NCBI RefSeq assembly: GCF_003265705.1
Contig: NW_020312775.1
Span: 8,931,055 to 8,995,054 of the forward strand
Direction of reading: 5' to 3'
Source: Callorhinus ursinus
Taxonomy: Eukaryota > Chordata > Mammalia > Carnivora > Otariidae
DNA length: 64,000 nt
The notes beneath the pieces were generated by a model. The model saw nothing but the letters and a program-made list of their open reading frames with translations. It did no database searches and had not been told where the DNA came from. The translations under genes and the position numbers were made by a program. This document shows positions 35,921 through 47,147 of the stretch, piece after piece (within the stretch, counting starts at the first letter, position 1; each line of letters starts with the position of its first letter).

Positions 35921-36774
35921 CACATCTTTATCCATTCATCAGTCAATAGACATTTGGGCCCTCTCTATAGTATGACTATTGTTGATAATGTTGCTATAAA
36001 CATCAGGGTACATGTACCCCTTTGAATCGATATTTTTGTCTCATTTAGGTAAATACCTAGTAGTGCAATTTCTGGGTCATAAGGTTCTATTTTTAAATTT
36101 TTGAGGAACCTCCATACTGTTTTACAGAGTGACTGCACCAGTTTGCTTTTCCATCAACAGTGTAAGAGAGTTCCCCTTTCTCCACATCCTTATTAAGATC
36201 TGTGGTTTTCTGTGTTGTTAATTTTAGCCATTATGACCAGTGTGTTGTGGTATCACTGTGATTTTAATTTGTATTTCCCTGAAGATGAGTGATGTTGAGC
36301 ATCTTTTCATGTGTCTGTTAGTCATCAGGAACTCTTCTTGGGAAAAATGTCTATTCATGTCTTTTTCCCATTTCCTAACAGGAGGATTTGTTTTTTGGTT
36401 GTTGGGTTTTATAAGTTCTTTATAGATTTTGGATACTAACCCTTTGTCAGATATGTCATTTGCAGATATGTTCTCCTATTTCATAGGTTGCGTTTTAGTT
36501 TTGCTGATGGTTTCCTTCACTGTTCAGAAGCTTTTTATCTTGATGAGGTCCCAATCATTGATTTTCTCTCCCTTGCCTGTGGTGATGTATCTAGTAAGAA
36601 GTTACTATGGTGGAGGTCAAAGGTGATTGCTGCCTGTGTCCTCCTCTAGGATTTTGATGGATTCCTGTCTCAAATTTGTGTCTTTCATCCATTTTGAATT
36701 TATTTTTCTGTATGGTGTAAGAAAGTGATTCAGTTTCAGTCTTCTGCATGTTGCTGTCCAGTTTCCCCAGCACC
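35447..36774 (-). mobile_element. 5'-truncated L1 3' end, antisense
   Basis: Begins with a T run (35447-35460), then the reverse complement of a 3' UTR and the ORF2 C-terminal and connection regions (minus-strand codons such as [19 protein letters not shown] at 36773). A CA microsatellite lies at 35890-35920. It ends at CCAGCACCGTTTT, where 5' UTR sequence of an L1 begins. Confidence 0.87.
35890..35920. repeat. (AC)n microsatellite
   Basis: About fifteen AC units inside an L1 ORF2 C-terminal region. Confidence 0.95.
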
Positions 36775-37803
36775 GTTTTTTCTGACTCTTGCTCCTGAAA
36801 GTAATGGTATTATGAAGAAGTCATGTATTGCTTTGGCCTGGCATTTCAGGAAGTGTTTCTGGTGTGTGCTGTATGTGCTCTGCTATTGTGTTATGGCTGC
36901 TGTATCCTTCATGCCAGTCATCTGCAGAGGATCTCCTTGTCTGTCATTGGCAATATTTGGTCCCTGGCCTTGAGGTGGTGAGTTTTAACTAGGTGTGCTT
37001 TGGTCTGCTTGTGAATTGAAGCCCGCCCCACTCTCTGGTCATGAGACATGGTATAGGCTGGCATTTCTGTTGGTCTTCTTGGGGAAGGGCTTGCCACACT
37101 GGGACTCAGGCAAGTGTAACTGAGAAATGCAGTTCCACTAGAGAGGGGGGTGGTAGAGTTTGGTATAAGCAAGTTAAGCAGCTTGTGTAGGTACTATGCT
37201 GCCTACTTCAGTTTTTATGTTTATTTATACTGCATTTATGCTAAGAGGGGAGGGAAATGGTGCTGGCCAGCAACTTTGTTTCCAGAGAGTTTTCTCCTTG
37301 AATGTTGCCTCTCAGGGAAGTCCTTGGAGAAGAGAGAATATTCTTCCCCCGGTGTGCTCCAGGAACTCTTCACATCACTGTTTCCATGTTGTCTGCCCCT
37401 GGGTTGTTTGCTTTCCTTCTCTCTAGAAGCAGCACAGTGCCCTCTGAGTTATATTCAAGCCAAGCCCACTGACCTTAAAACTCCAGGCTTTAAGCCCCCG
37501 TGGTTGCAAGAACTCACAAAATTCATCCCTTTTCATTTTCCAGACAAATGGCTTTGGGGAAATATTCTTCTTGTGCATTCCACTGTGTGCTACTCCCCCT
37601 TTCCCTTTTCTTTGACCATAGCTACCTCCCATATATAGCACCTGCCATCTGTTTGTTCTCCTAAACCCCATGTCCACAATTCCTACCTTCTTCTCTCCCT
37701 TTAGGGGTAGAATTTGTTATATCAGTCTCCGGGTCTATTTTATTTTATAGTTATGTAGTTGTGTTCATGGATTTGGGTGGGCCTAGAGTCCTATTTTGCC
37801 AGC
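36775..37803 (-). mobile_element. Antisense L1 5' UTR segment
   Basis: GACTCTTGCTCCTGAAAGTAATGG matches in order the segment at 52563-52585 of another antisense L1 here. The right part (CTCCCTTTAGGGGTAGAATT, then GGGTGGGCCTAGAGTCCTA) resembles the reverse complement of L1 5' ends, placing the 5' terminus near 37803. Probably the upstream remainder of the older L1 at 33815-35446, with about 1.2 kb of ORF1 missing. A 162-codon plus-strand frame here (37150-37638) has no family support. Confidence 0.7.
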
Positions 37804-38385
37804 ATATTCCTACTTATCCTTTAGAATTTAAATTTTTAGTTGGTTTAAATTTTTAAAGGTAATACTGACATTTTCATTTGCATATTAGCCTTCAGTATAT
37901 TCAGTGATGTCTCAAAGTACAAATTTTATAGGATTATGGAAAAATTGCTATATTTAAAAATATAAAGTTTCTATCTTACTATATTTCCAGATACATACTG
38001 TTCCAACTTACCCTAAATGTGAATTCTGTTTTCAGAAGTTATAGGTCCCAAATGGTTTGAAATGCTGGCTGAGGAATGAATTAACCATAGCTAAATGAAC
38101 CTCTTGAAAGATGTGATTAGCTCCGGGTTAAATGAGGGATCTGTAGTTGAAGAACTCAGCTAGAAAATCTGTGTTACTTGCTGGAGATTAAGCTCTTTTA
38201 TAAAGCAGTATTGATTTATCTTCAGATGGAAGGTCAGTGTAAGATGTGAAAAGAAAAGTATATATGGGTAGAAACATTACAGTTATGTTTTAAACTATGA
38301 ATGTGTAAAAAGTAACACTTTATATTCCTTAATTTTCTTGTTGCTATACAGTAACAATTTTTACTCTATTCCCTTGTCTGAGGAG

Positions 38386-38432
<47 letters not shown>

Positions 38433-38999
38433 AAGAAAGAACTTGAAATATAAATTAATGTATCCAATATTACACTTATTTTCCCTTTTTTCATTTTAGA
38501 CATGCTTAAATAAAGAATTATTTTTGGCTCAGGATATTGCTTCTGTGAGTTTCTGTGTCAAATGATAGAGCATAACTAAATTTGGTATTACTCTAGTAAA
38601 TTTTTTAAATTTTGTCTCCAATAAATGTACCCCCAAATCTGCTATCATTGTCTTTTTCTGCTTTGTTTTCCAAGTAAGAAGCAGTGGGGCAAATCTCAGT
38701 ATATGAGGTCAGAATGCAACTACAGCACATCTTAGAGAAGCTGTTACCTATATTTTGTCTTTCTGTTAGGGACATAGAAAAATGCACTGAAATATGACTG
38801 AAAGAGTTTTCAGAGATAAGATCAATAAATTAAAGCATGCATTTATATGATGGAGGTAAATATACATCTAACAGATCTATTTAGAAGTTTAAACTGTTAA
38901 GTTTTTTAAAGTCTAATCAAAATTTGAAATCATTGCAATACAGTTTTATTGGGAAAAAATGAAAACATTATTATAACATTAGTTTTCTAATAAATATTG
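37804..38999. other. Single-copy stretch with a CA microsatellite
   Basis: No gene or dispersed repeat recognised. Contains (CA)n at 38388-38430. Confidence 0.55.
38388..38430. repeat. (CA)n microsatellite
   Basis: About twenty-one uninterrupted CA units, likely length-variable between individuals. Confidence 0.97.
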
Positions 39000-39420
39000 T
39001 AATGGGGTAAATTGTGTCCTCCCAAATTCCTATGTTGAAGCCCTAACCCCTAGTACCTCAGAAAATGACTATATATAGAAAAAGGCCTTTTAAGAGATAA
39101 TTAAGTAAAAAAAGAGAGACAATTAAGTCAAAATTATGCCATTAGTATAGGCCCTCATACAATCTGACTAGTTTTTCTATAAGAAGAGATTTTGACACAT
39201 AGAGAGACACTAGAGTCCCATGTGCACAGAAAGATGACCACATGAGTAGGCAGCAAGAGGACCATCTGGCAAACCAAGAACAAAGATCTCAGATGAAAAC
39301 AAAACTGCCAGCACCCTTATCTTGGACTTTAAGCCTCCAGAATTAGGAGACAATATTTTTTTTTGGTTTCAGCCACACAATTGGTGGTATTTGTAAATGT
39401 GGCTTTAGCAAACTAATAAC
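39000..39420 (+). mobile_element. MLT1-type LTR (MaLR, ERVL-related), solo
   Basis: Starts AATTGTGTCCTCCCAAATTC then ATGTTGAAGCCCTAACCCC, which is the signature of ancient MLT1 LTRs. It passes ATAAGAAGAGATTTTGACAC, CATCTGGCAAACCAAGAAC and CTTGGACTTTAAGCCTCCAG, and ends near GCTTTAGCAAACTAATAAC. About 420 bp and quite diverged; the usual AATAAA near its end is degraded. No internal retroviral sequence follows, so a solo LTR. Confidence 0.85.
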
Positions 39421-39874
39421 AAATTTGATCCAATATTGAGTCAATTAATCATTATATTTATACAAATTATTTACACTTTTGTTTTTGATGTTGTTTTTAG
39501 TGTTCATAATTATTACAGAGTATAGTGTTTTGAAATAATTGAGAATATGTGATATAGATAATTTCAAATCATGTTTTATAGCATGAAATCCCCAAAAGCA
39601 TCATATATGCAATTAGATTAGTGCTTCATAATAACAATTATGAAAATAAATCAAGTTACACGTTACAGACATACCTTGGAGATATTGCAAGTTTAGGTTC
39701 AAACCACTGAAATTAGGCAAATATTTCAATAAAGTAAGGCAAATGATGTTTGTTTGTTTTTTCGGTCTGTGCATATAAAAGTTATGTTTATGCTAAACTC
39801 TAGCCTATTAAGTATGTGATAGCATTATGTCTTCAAAATAACATATATACCTTAATTTAGAAAGTACTTTATTG

Positions 39875-41576
39875 TTAACCATCATCTGAGCTTTCAGCAA
39901 GTTGTGATCTTTTTGTTGGTGAAGGGTCTTGCATCAGTGTTGATGCCTTCTGACCATGGTGGAGGTTGCTAAAGGTTGAAGTGGCTGTAACACTTTCTTA
40001 AAATTAGAAAACAATGAAGTTTGCTGCATCTATTGACTCTTCCTTTAACAAATAATTTCTCTGCAACATGAAATGCTGTTTGATAGCATTTTACCCACAG
40101 TAGAATATCTTTCAGAATTGGAATCAATTCTCTCAAACCCTGGCACTGCTTTATCAGTTAATTTTATGTAATATTTGACCTCTTTCCATGAATCACAGAT
40201 GTTCTTAATGACTTCTAGACTAGTGAATCTTTCCTAGGTTTTCAACTTATTTTGTTTAGGTCCATCAAAGGAATCACTATCTATGGCAGCTGTAGCTTGA
40301 AATGCATTTGTTAAGTAATATGACTTGAAAGTAGAAATTACTCCTTGATCCATGGGCTGCAGAATGGGTTTTGTGTTGGCATGAAAACAACATTAATCTC
40401 ATTGTACATGTCCATCACATGAACAGGTCACCATTGGGTGACCAGGAGAATTGCCAATGAGCAAAAGTATTTTGAACAGAATCTTCTTTTTTTCTAAACA
40501 GTAGATCTCAACAGTGGTCTTCAAATATTCAGTAAGCCAGTTGTAAACAGATGTGCTGTTATTCAGGTTTTGTTGTTTAACTTACAGAGCACAGATAAAG
40601 TAGATTTAACATAATTATTAAGAGATCTAGGAATTTCAGAATGATAAATGAGCATTGGCTTCAACTTAAAAGAACCAGCTATATTAGACCCTTGAAAGAC
40701 AAACCCTTCAAAGCCTTTGAAGCTTTGAAGCCAGGCATTGATTTCTCTTCTCTAGAAATGAAAGTCAAAAATGGCATTTTTTTTTCCCAATAGAAGGCTG
40801 TTTTGTCTAGATTGAAAATTTTGTGTTTAGTGAAGCCACCTTTAGTAGATATCTTAGCTAGATCTTCTGGATAACTTGCTGTCGCTTCTATATCATCACT
40901 TGTTACTTCATTTTCCACTTTTACCTAATGGAGATGAATTCTTTCCTTAAACCTCATGAACCAAGCACTGCTAGCCTCAAAGTTTTCTTCTGCAACTTCC
41001 TCACCTCTCTAAGACTTCACAGACTTGAAGAGAGTTAGGGCCTAGCGCTAGATTAGGCTTTGGTTTAAGGGAATGTTATGGTCGGATTGACTTATCCAGA
41101 CCTCTAAAATTTTCTATATATTTTTTTTTTTAAAGATTTATTTATTTGAGAGAGCGAGAATGAGAGAGAGAGAGAGAGTACATGAGAGGGGAGAGGGTCA
41201 GAGGGAGAAGCAGGCTCCTCGCCGAGCAGGGAGCCTGATGCGGGACTCGATCCCGGGACTCCAGGATCATGACCTGAGCCGAAGGCAGTCGCTTAACCAA
41301 CTGAGCCACCCAGGCGCCCTAAAATTTTCTATATATTAACAATAAGGCTGTTTTACTTTCTTATCATTCATGTGTTCGCTGGAGTAGCAGTTTTAATTTC
41401 CTTCAAGAACTTTTCCTTTGCATTCACAACTTGGCTAAATGATTGGCACAAGAGGTCTAGCTTTAGGCCTATCTTATCTTTTGACAACCCTTCTTAAATA
41501 AGCTTAAGATTTCTAGCTTTTGATTTGAAGTGTAAGACATGTGACTTTTCCTATCACTTGAGTGTATAGAGACCAT
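39875..41576 (-). pseudogene. Tigger1 transposase relic (DDE, CENP-B/jerky-related)
   Basis: Minus-strand reading from an ATG at 41574-41576 to a TAA at 39875-39877. Open only in pieces. The 79-codon piece at 40679-40918 has [32 protein letters not shown] and [13 protein letters not shown], the segment with the first catalytic aspartate (NLDKTAF; the family has NVDETAF). Near 40440-40480 the second catalytic segment reads [10 protein letters not shown] where the family has an aspartate in place of the first glycine, from a change at 40453-40455. A SINE (41123-41318) lies in the N-terminal DNA-binding half. With frameshifts, deletion and a lost catalytic residue it is dead. Confidence 0.88.
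41123..41318 (-). mobile_element. Can-SINE, antisense, 17-bp target duplication
   Basis: AAAGATTTATTTATTTGAGA to GAGCCACCCAGGCGCC. CTAAAATTTTCTATATA at 41104-41120 and 41319-41335. Inserted in the Tigger transposase relic. Confidence 0.96.
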
Positions 41577-41821
41577 TGTAGAGTTCTATTTGGCCTAATT
41601 TTAATATTGCTGTATCTCAGGGAAAAGGAAGGCCCTAGAAGAGAGAGAGGTATGGGAAATGGTTGATTGATAAAACAATCAAAACACACACATTTACCAA
41701 TTAAGTTCACTGTCTTATATTGGTGCAGTTTTTAGCACCCCAAAACAATCACAAGAGTAATATCAAAGATCACTGGTCACAGATCACCATAAAATACTAT
41801 AATAATAATAAAGATTGAAAT

Positions 41822-42890
41822 ATTGTTATTTTTATTTTTTTATTTAAATTCAATTAGCCAACATATAGTACATCATTAGGTTCAGAGGTAGAGTTCAGTC
41901 ATTCATCGGTAGCATATAACACCCAGTGCTCATCACATCATGTGCCCTCCTTAATGCCTATCACCCTGTTACCTCATCTCCCCATCCACCTCCCTTCCAG
42001 CAACCCTGTTAGTTTCCTATAGCTAAGAGTCTTTCATTTGGTTTGTCTCCCTCTCAGATTTCTTCCCATTCAGTTTTCCCTCCCTTTCCATATGATCTTC
42101 TGGGGTGTTTCTTATATTCCACACATGAGTGAAACCATATGATAACTGTCTTTCTCTGATTGACTTATTTCGCTCAGCATAATACCCTCCAGTTCCATCC
42201 ATGTTAATGTAAATGGTAAGACTTCATCCTTTTTGATGACTGAGTAGTATTCCATTCTAGATATGCATATATACCACAACTTCTTTATCCATTCATCTGT
42301 CAAGGGGACATCTGGGTTCTTTCCATAGTTTGGCTATTGTGAACATTGTTGCTACAAACATTGGGGTGCATGTGCCCCTTCAGTTCACTACATTTGTATC
42401 TTTGGGGTAAATACCCAGTAGTGCAATTGTTGGGTTGTAGGGTAGCTCTATTTTCAACTTTTTGAAGAAACTCGATTCTGTTCTCCAGAGTGGCTGTACC
42501 AATTTGCATTCCCAACCAACAGTGTAAGAGCGTTCTCCTTTCTCTGCATCCTCTCCAACATTTGTTGTTTCCTGTCTTGTTAATTTTAGGCATTCTAACT
42601 GGTGTGAGGTAATATCTCATTGTGGTTTTGATTTGTATTTCCCTGATGCCAAGTGATGTGGAGGATTTTTTCATGTGTCTGTTGGCCATTTGTATGTCAT
42701 CTTTAGAGAAATGTCAGTTTATGACTTGTACCCATTTCTTGACTGGATTATTTGGTTTTGGGGTGTTGAGTTTGATCTATAAATTCTTTATAGATGTCAG
42801 ATACTAGCCCTTTATCTCATATTTAATTTGTAAATATGTTCTCCCATTCCATAGATTGTCTTTTAGTTTTGTTGGGAAATTTTTTTTTAA
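41822..42890 (-). mobile_element. 5'-truncated L1 3' end, antisense, in Tigger
   Basis: T-rich left edge, an L1 3' UTR of the CAACATATAGTACATCATTA type, then ORF2 C-terminal codons on the minus strand (42112-42303 MEYYSVIKKDE; 42300-42689 [19 protein letters not shown]). It ends at AGTTTTGTTGGGAAA, where another L1 tail begins. Frames are broken. Confidence 0.88.
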
Positions 42891-43345
42891 ATTTTATTTT
42901 ATTATGTTATGTTAATCACCATACATTACATCATTAGATTTTGATGTAATGTTCCATGATTCATTGTTTGCATATAACACTTAGTGCTCCATTCAATACA
43001 TGCCCTCTTTAATATCCATCACCAGGCTAATCCATCCCCCACCCCCCCCAGAACCTTCAGTTTGTTTCTGAGTCCATAGTCTCTCATGGTTCGTCTCCCC
43101 ATCCGATTTCCCTCCCTTTATTTTTCCCTTCCTGCTTTCTTCTTCTTCTTCTTCTTCTTCTTCTTCTTCTTCTTCTTCTTCTTCTTCTTCTTCTNNNNNN
43201 NNNNCTTCTTCTTCTTCTTCTTCTTCTTCTTCTTCTTCTTCTTCTTCTTCTAACATATACTGTATTATTTGTTTCAGAGGTACAGGTCTGTGATTCAACA
43301 GTCTTAAACAATTCACACTGCTCACCACAGCACATACCCTATATT
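42891..43345 (-). mobile_element. Young L1 3' UTR fragment, antisense, with GAA expansion
   Basis: ATGTTATGTTAATCACCATA then the reverse complement of AACCATGAGAGACTATGG, the same 3' UTR as the full-length copy at 56759. The short purine tract normally found in this UTR is here an expanded GAA/TTC array (43137-43252). It ends at CAGCACATACCCTATA, after which Tigger sequence resumes. Confidence 0.87.
43137..43252. repeat. (GAA/TTC)n array with a 10-N assembly gap
   Basis: TTC on the plus strand from about 43137 to 43194 and from 43205 to 43250, interrupted by ten N at 43195-43204. The N run is probably a placeholder, so the true length is unknown. Confidence 0.97.
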
Positions 43346-43505
43346 TTTTAAATTAGCAAAATATGACACAGAGACATGAATTCAGCAAATACTGTGGGAA
43401 AAATTGTACCTAAGATTTGATTGACACAGTGTTGCCAAAAAACTTCAATCTGTAAAAAAATTATCTGTGAAGTGCAATAAAGCCATGCATAATAAAATGA
43501 GCTCT

Positions 43506-43940
43506 CCCTGTGAAATAAACCTCTTTTATCTCAACTCCTTTAAATTAACTCAGCCGATTAACCAGCACTCTCATTGTAAAAGTACCTCCATGGCTCACTT
43601 CAACTTGGATACTTGCTGGTTTGTAAGCATTTCTTTGCCATACAAGTTAATATTTATGCTTATATATTGTGATATCTCTTATCAAACCTTTATAGCCAGT
43701 TTTATTTATTATTTCAATTATATAACATAATTGAATATTTAAACATATTAAACGAATACAAAAAAGATATTGGATGGCTTTCATTAAAATTAAACTTACT
43801 TTCTGCAGTAAAGGTCTCTGTAATACAGAATTGCTTTAAATGTTGTATTCAAATAAAGTATGTGTGAGAACTGTGTAAAATGTGAAAAGGATAGAAAAAA
43901 AATCACAAAAACCTGAAAACATTACACTCATTACTTTGAA
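43506..43940. other. Single-copy stretch without genes
   Basis: About 430 bp, AT-rich. An 87-codon frame at 43467-43730 starts inside the Tigger end and has no family resemblance. Confidence 0.55.
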
Positions 43941-44475
43941 AATTCTTCACATTGCATCATAGACCAATATACCAGATAAATATGGATGCAAAAATTCTAA
44001 AAAATATATATACCAAATCAAAACCAAGAGCACACTTAAAATATCATGCAAATTTATCAAGTGAAGTTATTTCCTGGGATTTAAAATTGCTCAACATACA
44101 CAACTCAATAAATTATATAAATCACATTAATAAAATGAATGCTGAAAATCATATGATCATCTCAAGATGCAGAAAATCATTTAACAAAATTTGATGTTAT
44201 TTCATGATAAAACATTCAGTAAATTGAGTATAGAAGGGACATACCTCAACATCATAAAGACTATGTATGACAAGCCCACAGATAACTTCAAATTCAGTGG
44301 TGCAAAGCTGAAAGCTTTCCCTCTCAGATAAGAAACAGGAAAAGGGTAACCACTCCCACCACTCCTATTCAACCTATTACTGGAAGTCATAGTGAAAGGA
44401 ATTAGGCAAGTAAAGAAAAAAAAAAGGCAAGCAAATTAGAAAAGAAGTATCATTCTCTGCAGATAACATGATTTT

Positions 44476-45945
44476 TTATTATTTAAGTTAAAGTTAGTTA
44501 ACAAAGAGTGTAATTTTAGTTTCAGGTGTACAATACAATGACAATATAGTAACTTCCAGGCAACACCTGGTGCTCATCACAGCAAGCACACTCGTTAATC
44601 ACCATCACATATTTTACTCACCCCCCCACCCACCTCCCATCTGGTAACCACTAGTTAGCTCTCTATAGTTAAGAGACTATTTCTTGATTTGCCTCCCTCT
44701 CTCTTTTTGTTCCAAATGATTGTTTTATTTCTTAAATCCCACATATGAGTGAAATAATATAGTATTTGTCTTTCTCTGACAGACTTAATTCTGCTTAATA
44801 TTATACTCTCTAGCTCCATTCATGCCATTGCAAATGATAAGATTTCATTCTTTTTTAGAGCCGAGTAATATTGCATTGTGTATACATACCGCATCTTTTT
44901 TACCCATTCATTAGTTGATGGACATTTGGGTTGTTTCCATAATTTGGCTATTATAGATAATACTGCTATAAACATTAGGGTTACGTGTATCACTTTGCAT
45001 TAGTATTTTTGTATTCCTTGGGTAAATACCTAGTAGTACAATTGCTGGGTTATAGGGTAGTTCTACTTTTAACTTTTTGAGGAACCTCCACAGAATTAGA
45101 ACAAACGGTTCTAAAATTGTATGGAACTGCAAAAGACCCTGAATGGTCAGAGCAACCTTGAAAAAGCAAAGCAAAGCTGGGTACATCACAATCAAGACTT
45201 CAAATTATATTACAAAGCCATAATAATCAAAACAGTGTGATACTGGCACAAAAATAGACACATAGATTGATGGAACAAAATAGAAAACCCCGACATGGAC
45301 CCACACAATAACGTCAACTAATTTTTAACAAAGCAGGAAAGAATATCCAATGGAAAAAAGATATTCTCTTCAATAAATGGTGTTGGGAAAACTGGATAGC
45401 AATGTGCAAAAAGAGTGAAACTGGACCACTAATTAAAAATAGATCAAAGACCTAAATGTGAGACTTGAAACCATAAAAATTTTAGAGGAGAACACAGGCA
45501 GTAACCACTTTCACATTGGCCATAGCAAATCCTATCTAGATATGTCTTCTGAGGCAAGGGAAACAAAAGAAAATATAAACTATTGGAATTTCATAAAAAT
45601 AAAAATCTGCACAGCGAAAGAAACAATCAACAAAAGTAAAAGGAAACCTAGATATGGGAGAAGATATCTACAAATGATATATCCAAAAATAATTAGTATC
45701 CAAAATATACAGAAACATAAAATTCAACACCCAAATACAGATGGGCAACAGAGACATGAAAAAATGATTAACATCACTCATCAGGGAAATAGAAATCAAA
45801 ACTATAATGACATATCACCTCACACATGTCAGAATGGCTAAAATCAACAACACAAGAAACAAGAAGAATTGGCAAGGATGTGGAGAAAGGGGAACCCTTT
45901 TGCACTATTGGTGGGAATGCAATCTGGTTCAGCCACTCTGGAAGG
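44476..45945 (-). mobile_element. Twin-primed (5'-inverted) L1 insertion
   Basis: CATGATTTT occurs at 44467-44475 and 45946-45954. The left part (44476-45088) is an L1 3' end in antisense, from T-rich tail to a break inside ORF2 at GGAGGTTCCTCAAAAAG. The right part (45089-45945) is the segment just upstream of that break, in sense orientation, from CAGAATTAGAACAAA to GCCACTCTGGAAGG. Joined head to tail, the two parts are nearly consecutive in the L1 consensus. This is the arrangement expected from twin priming. It carries no functional frame. Confidence 0.9.
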
Positions 45946-46437
45946 CATGATTTTAAATATAGGTAATCCTAAAGTTTCTAGAAAAGATCTGTTAGAACTA
46001 ATCAAAAAATTTAATGAAGTTCCAGGAGGCAAAATCAACATAAAGAAGTCACTTGTGTTTCTACACACTTATAACCCAGACTATCAAAAAAAGAAATAAA
46101 AAAAAAAAACAGTTGCATTAACAATACCATCAAAAATGATAAAACAATTGGGAATAAACTTAATTAAAAATGTAAATATCTGTACAATGAAAATGATAAG
46201 ACTTTGATGAAAGAAATTGAAGAAGACACAGATAAATGGAAGAATACTCCAAATATATGTATTGCAAAAATATTGTTAAAATGCCCATAATGCATAAATC
46301 CATCTATAGATACAATGTAATACCTATCAAGATTTCAATGGAATTTTTCACAGAAATAGAAAAAAAATCTTAAAATTTTTATGTGACTTCAAAACTCCCT
46401 GAATAGCCAAAGGATTCTTAAGAAAGAAAAAATCTGG

Positions 46438-46635
46438 GGCACCTGGGTGGCTCAGTTGGTTAGGTGACTGCCTTTGGCCCAGGTCATGATCCTGGAGCAC
46501 CGGGATAGAGTCTCGCATTGGGCTCCCTGCTCAGCGGGGAGCCTGCTTCTCCCTCTAACCCTCCCCCCTTTCATGTACTCTCTCTCTCTCTCATTTTCGC
46601 TCTCTCAAATAAATAAATAAATCTTTAAAAAAAAG
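46438..46635 (+). mobile_element. Can-SINE, sense, 18-bp target duplication
   Basis: GGCACCTGGGTGGCTCAG head and AAATAAATAAATAAATC tail. AAGAAAGAAAAAATCTGG (46420-46437) and AAGAAAGAACAAATCTGG (46636-46653) flank it. Confidence 0.96.
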
Positions 46636-46953
46636 AAGAAAGAACAAATCTGGAGGCATCACATTTCCTTATTGGAAATTATACTACAAAGTTATAGTAA
46701 TCAAAACAGTATGGTACTGGAATAAAAACAGACATAAACCAATAAATAGGACAAAATAATTTAGTCAAATAATAGAAAAAATGTTAATACTTAGGTTGGC
46801 AACACTCCTGGCATTATTATAATATTTATTTTTTTTAAGATTTTATTTAAATTCAAGTTAGTGAACAAATAGTATAGTATTCATTCCAGGGATAAAAATT
46901 AGTGATTCATCATTTGCATATAACAACCAGTGCTCATTACAAGTGCTCTTCTT

Positions 46954-47147
46954 TTTTTTTTAAGATTTTATTTATTTATTTGAGAGAGAGAGAGAGAGAA
47001 AGAAACAGCATGAGAGGGGAGAAGGTCAGAGGGAGAAGCATGCTCCCCGCTGAGCCGGGAGCCTGATGTGGGACTTGATCCCAGGACGCTGGGATCATGA
47101 CCTGAGCCGAAGGCAGTCGCTTAACCAACTGAGCCACCCAGGCACCC
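46954..47147 (-). mobile_element. Can-SINE, antisense, 15-bp target duplication
   Basis: AAGATTTTATTTATTTATTT to GAGCCACCCAGGCACCC. ACAAGTGCTCTTCTT is repeated exactly at 46939-46953 and 47148-47162. Confidence 0.97.

Larger units (their letters stand above)
39667..43505 (-). mobile_element. Tigger1-like DNA transposon (pogo / Tc1-mariner), with nested inserts
   Basis: Left end CAGACATACCTTGGAGATATT agrees with the terminal inverted repeat region of Tigger1. The right end near 43480-43505 (GTGCAATAAAGCCATGCATA) is a decayed counterpart. Without the SINE (41123-41318) and L1 pieces (41822-43345) the element is about 2.1 kb, shorter than the ~2.4 kb family length. Part of the C-terminal half seems deleted near 40170. 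Cut-and-paste elements of this kind died out early in mammals. The text resumes cleanly after the L1 pieces at AGCAAAATATGACACAGAGAC. Confidence 0.92.
43941..46780 (+). mobile_element. Old sense L1 ORF2 fragment, split by an inverted L1 and a SINE
   Basis: 43960-44470 encodes reverse-transcriptase motifs (MDAKILKNI, then INHINKMNAENHMIIS). Interrupted at 44476-45945 by a twin-primed L1. It continues at 45950 with codons equivalent to LLELIKKFNEVPGGKINIKKS, then connection-region text to 46437, a SINE, and 46654-46780 (codons for MVLE-KQT-like residues). Very diverged, with many stops; it ends without a 3' UTR. Confidence 0.85.

Noticed and set aside
37150..37677. 162-codon plus-strand frame (and overlapping minus-strand frame)
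   Set aside because: Located in an antisense L1 5' UTR segment; no family motif, no supporting context, and equivalent L1 copies here do not keep it open.
42993..43335. Poly-Glu and poly-Arg frames
   Set aside because: Translation of the GAA array across an assembly gap of N bases.
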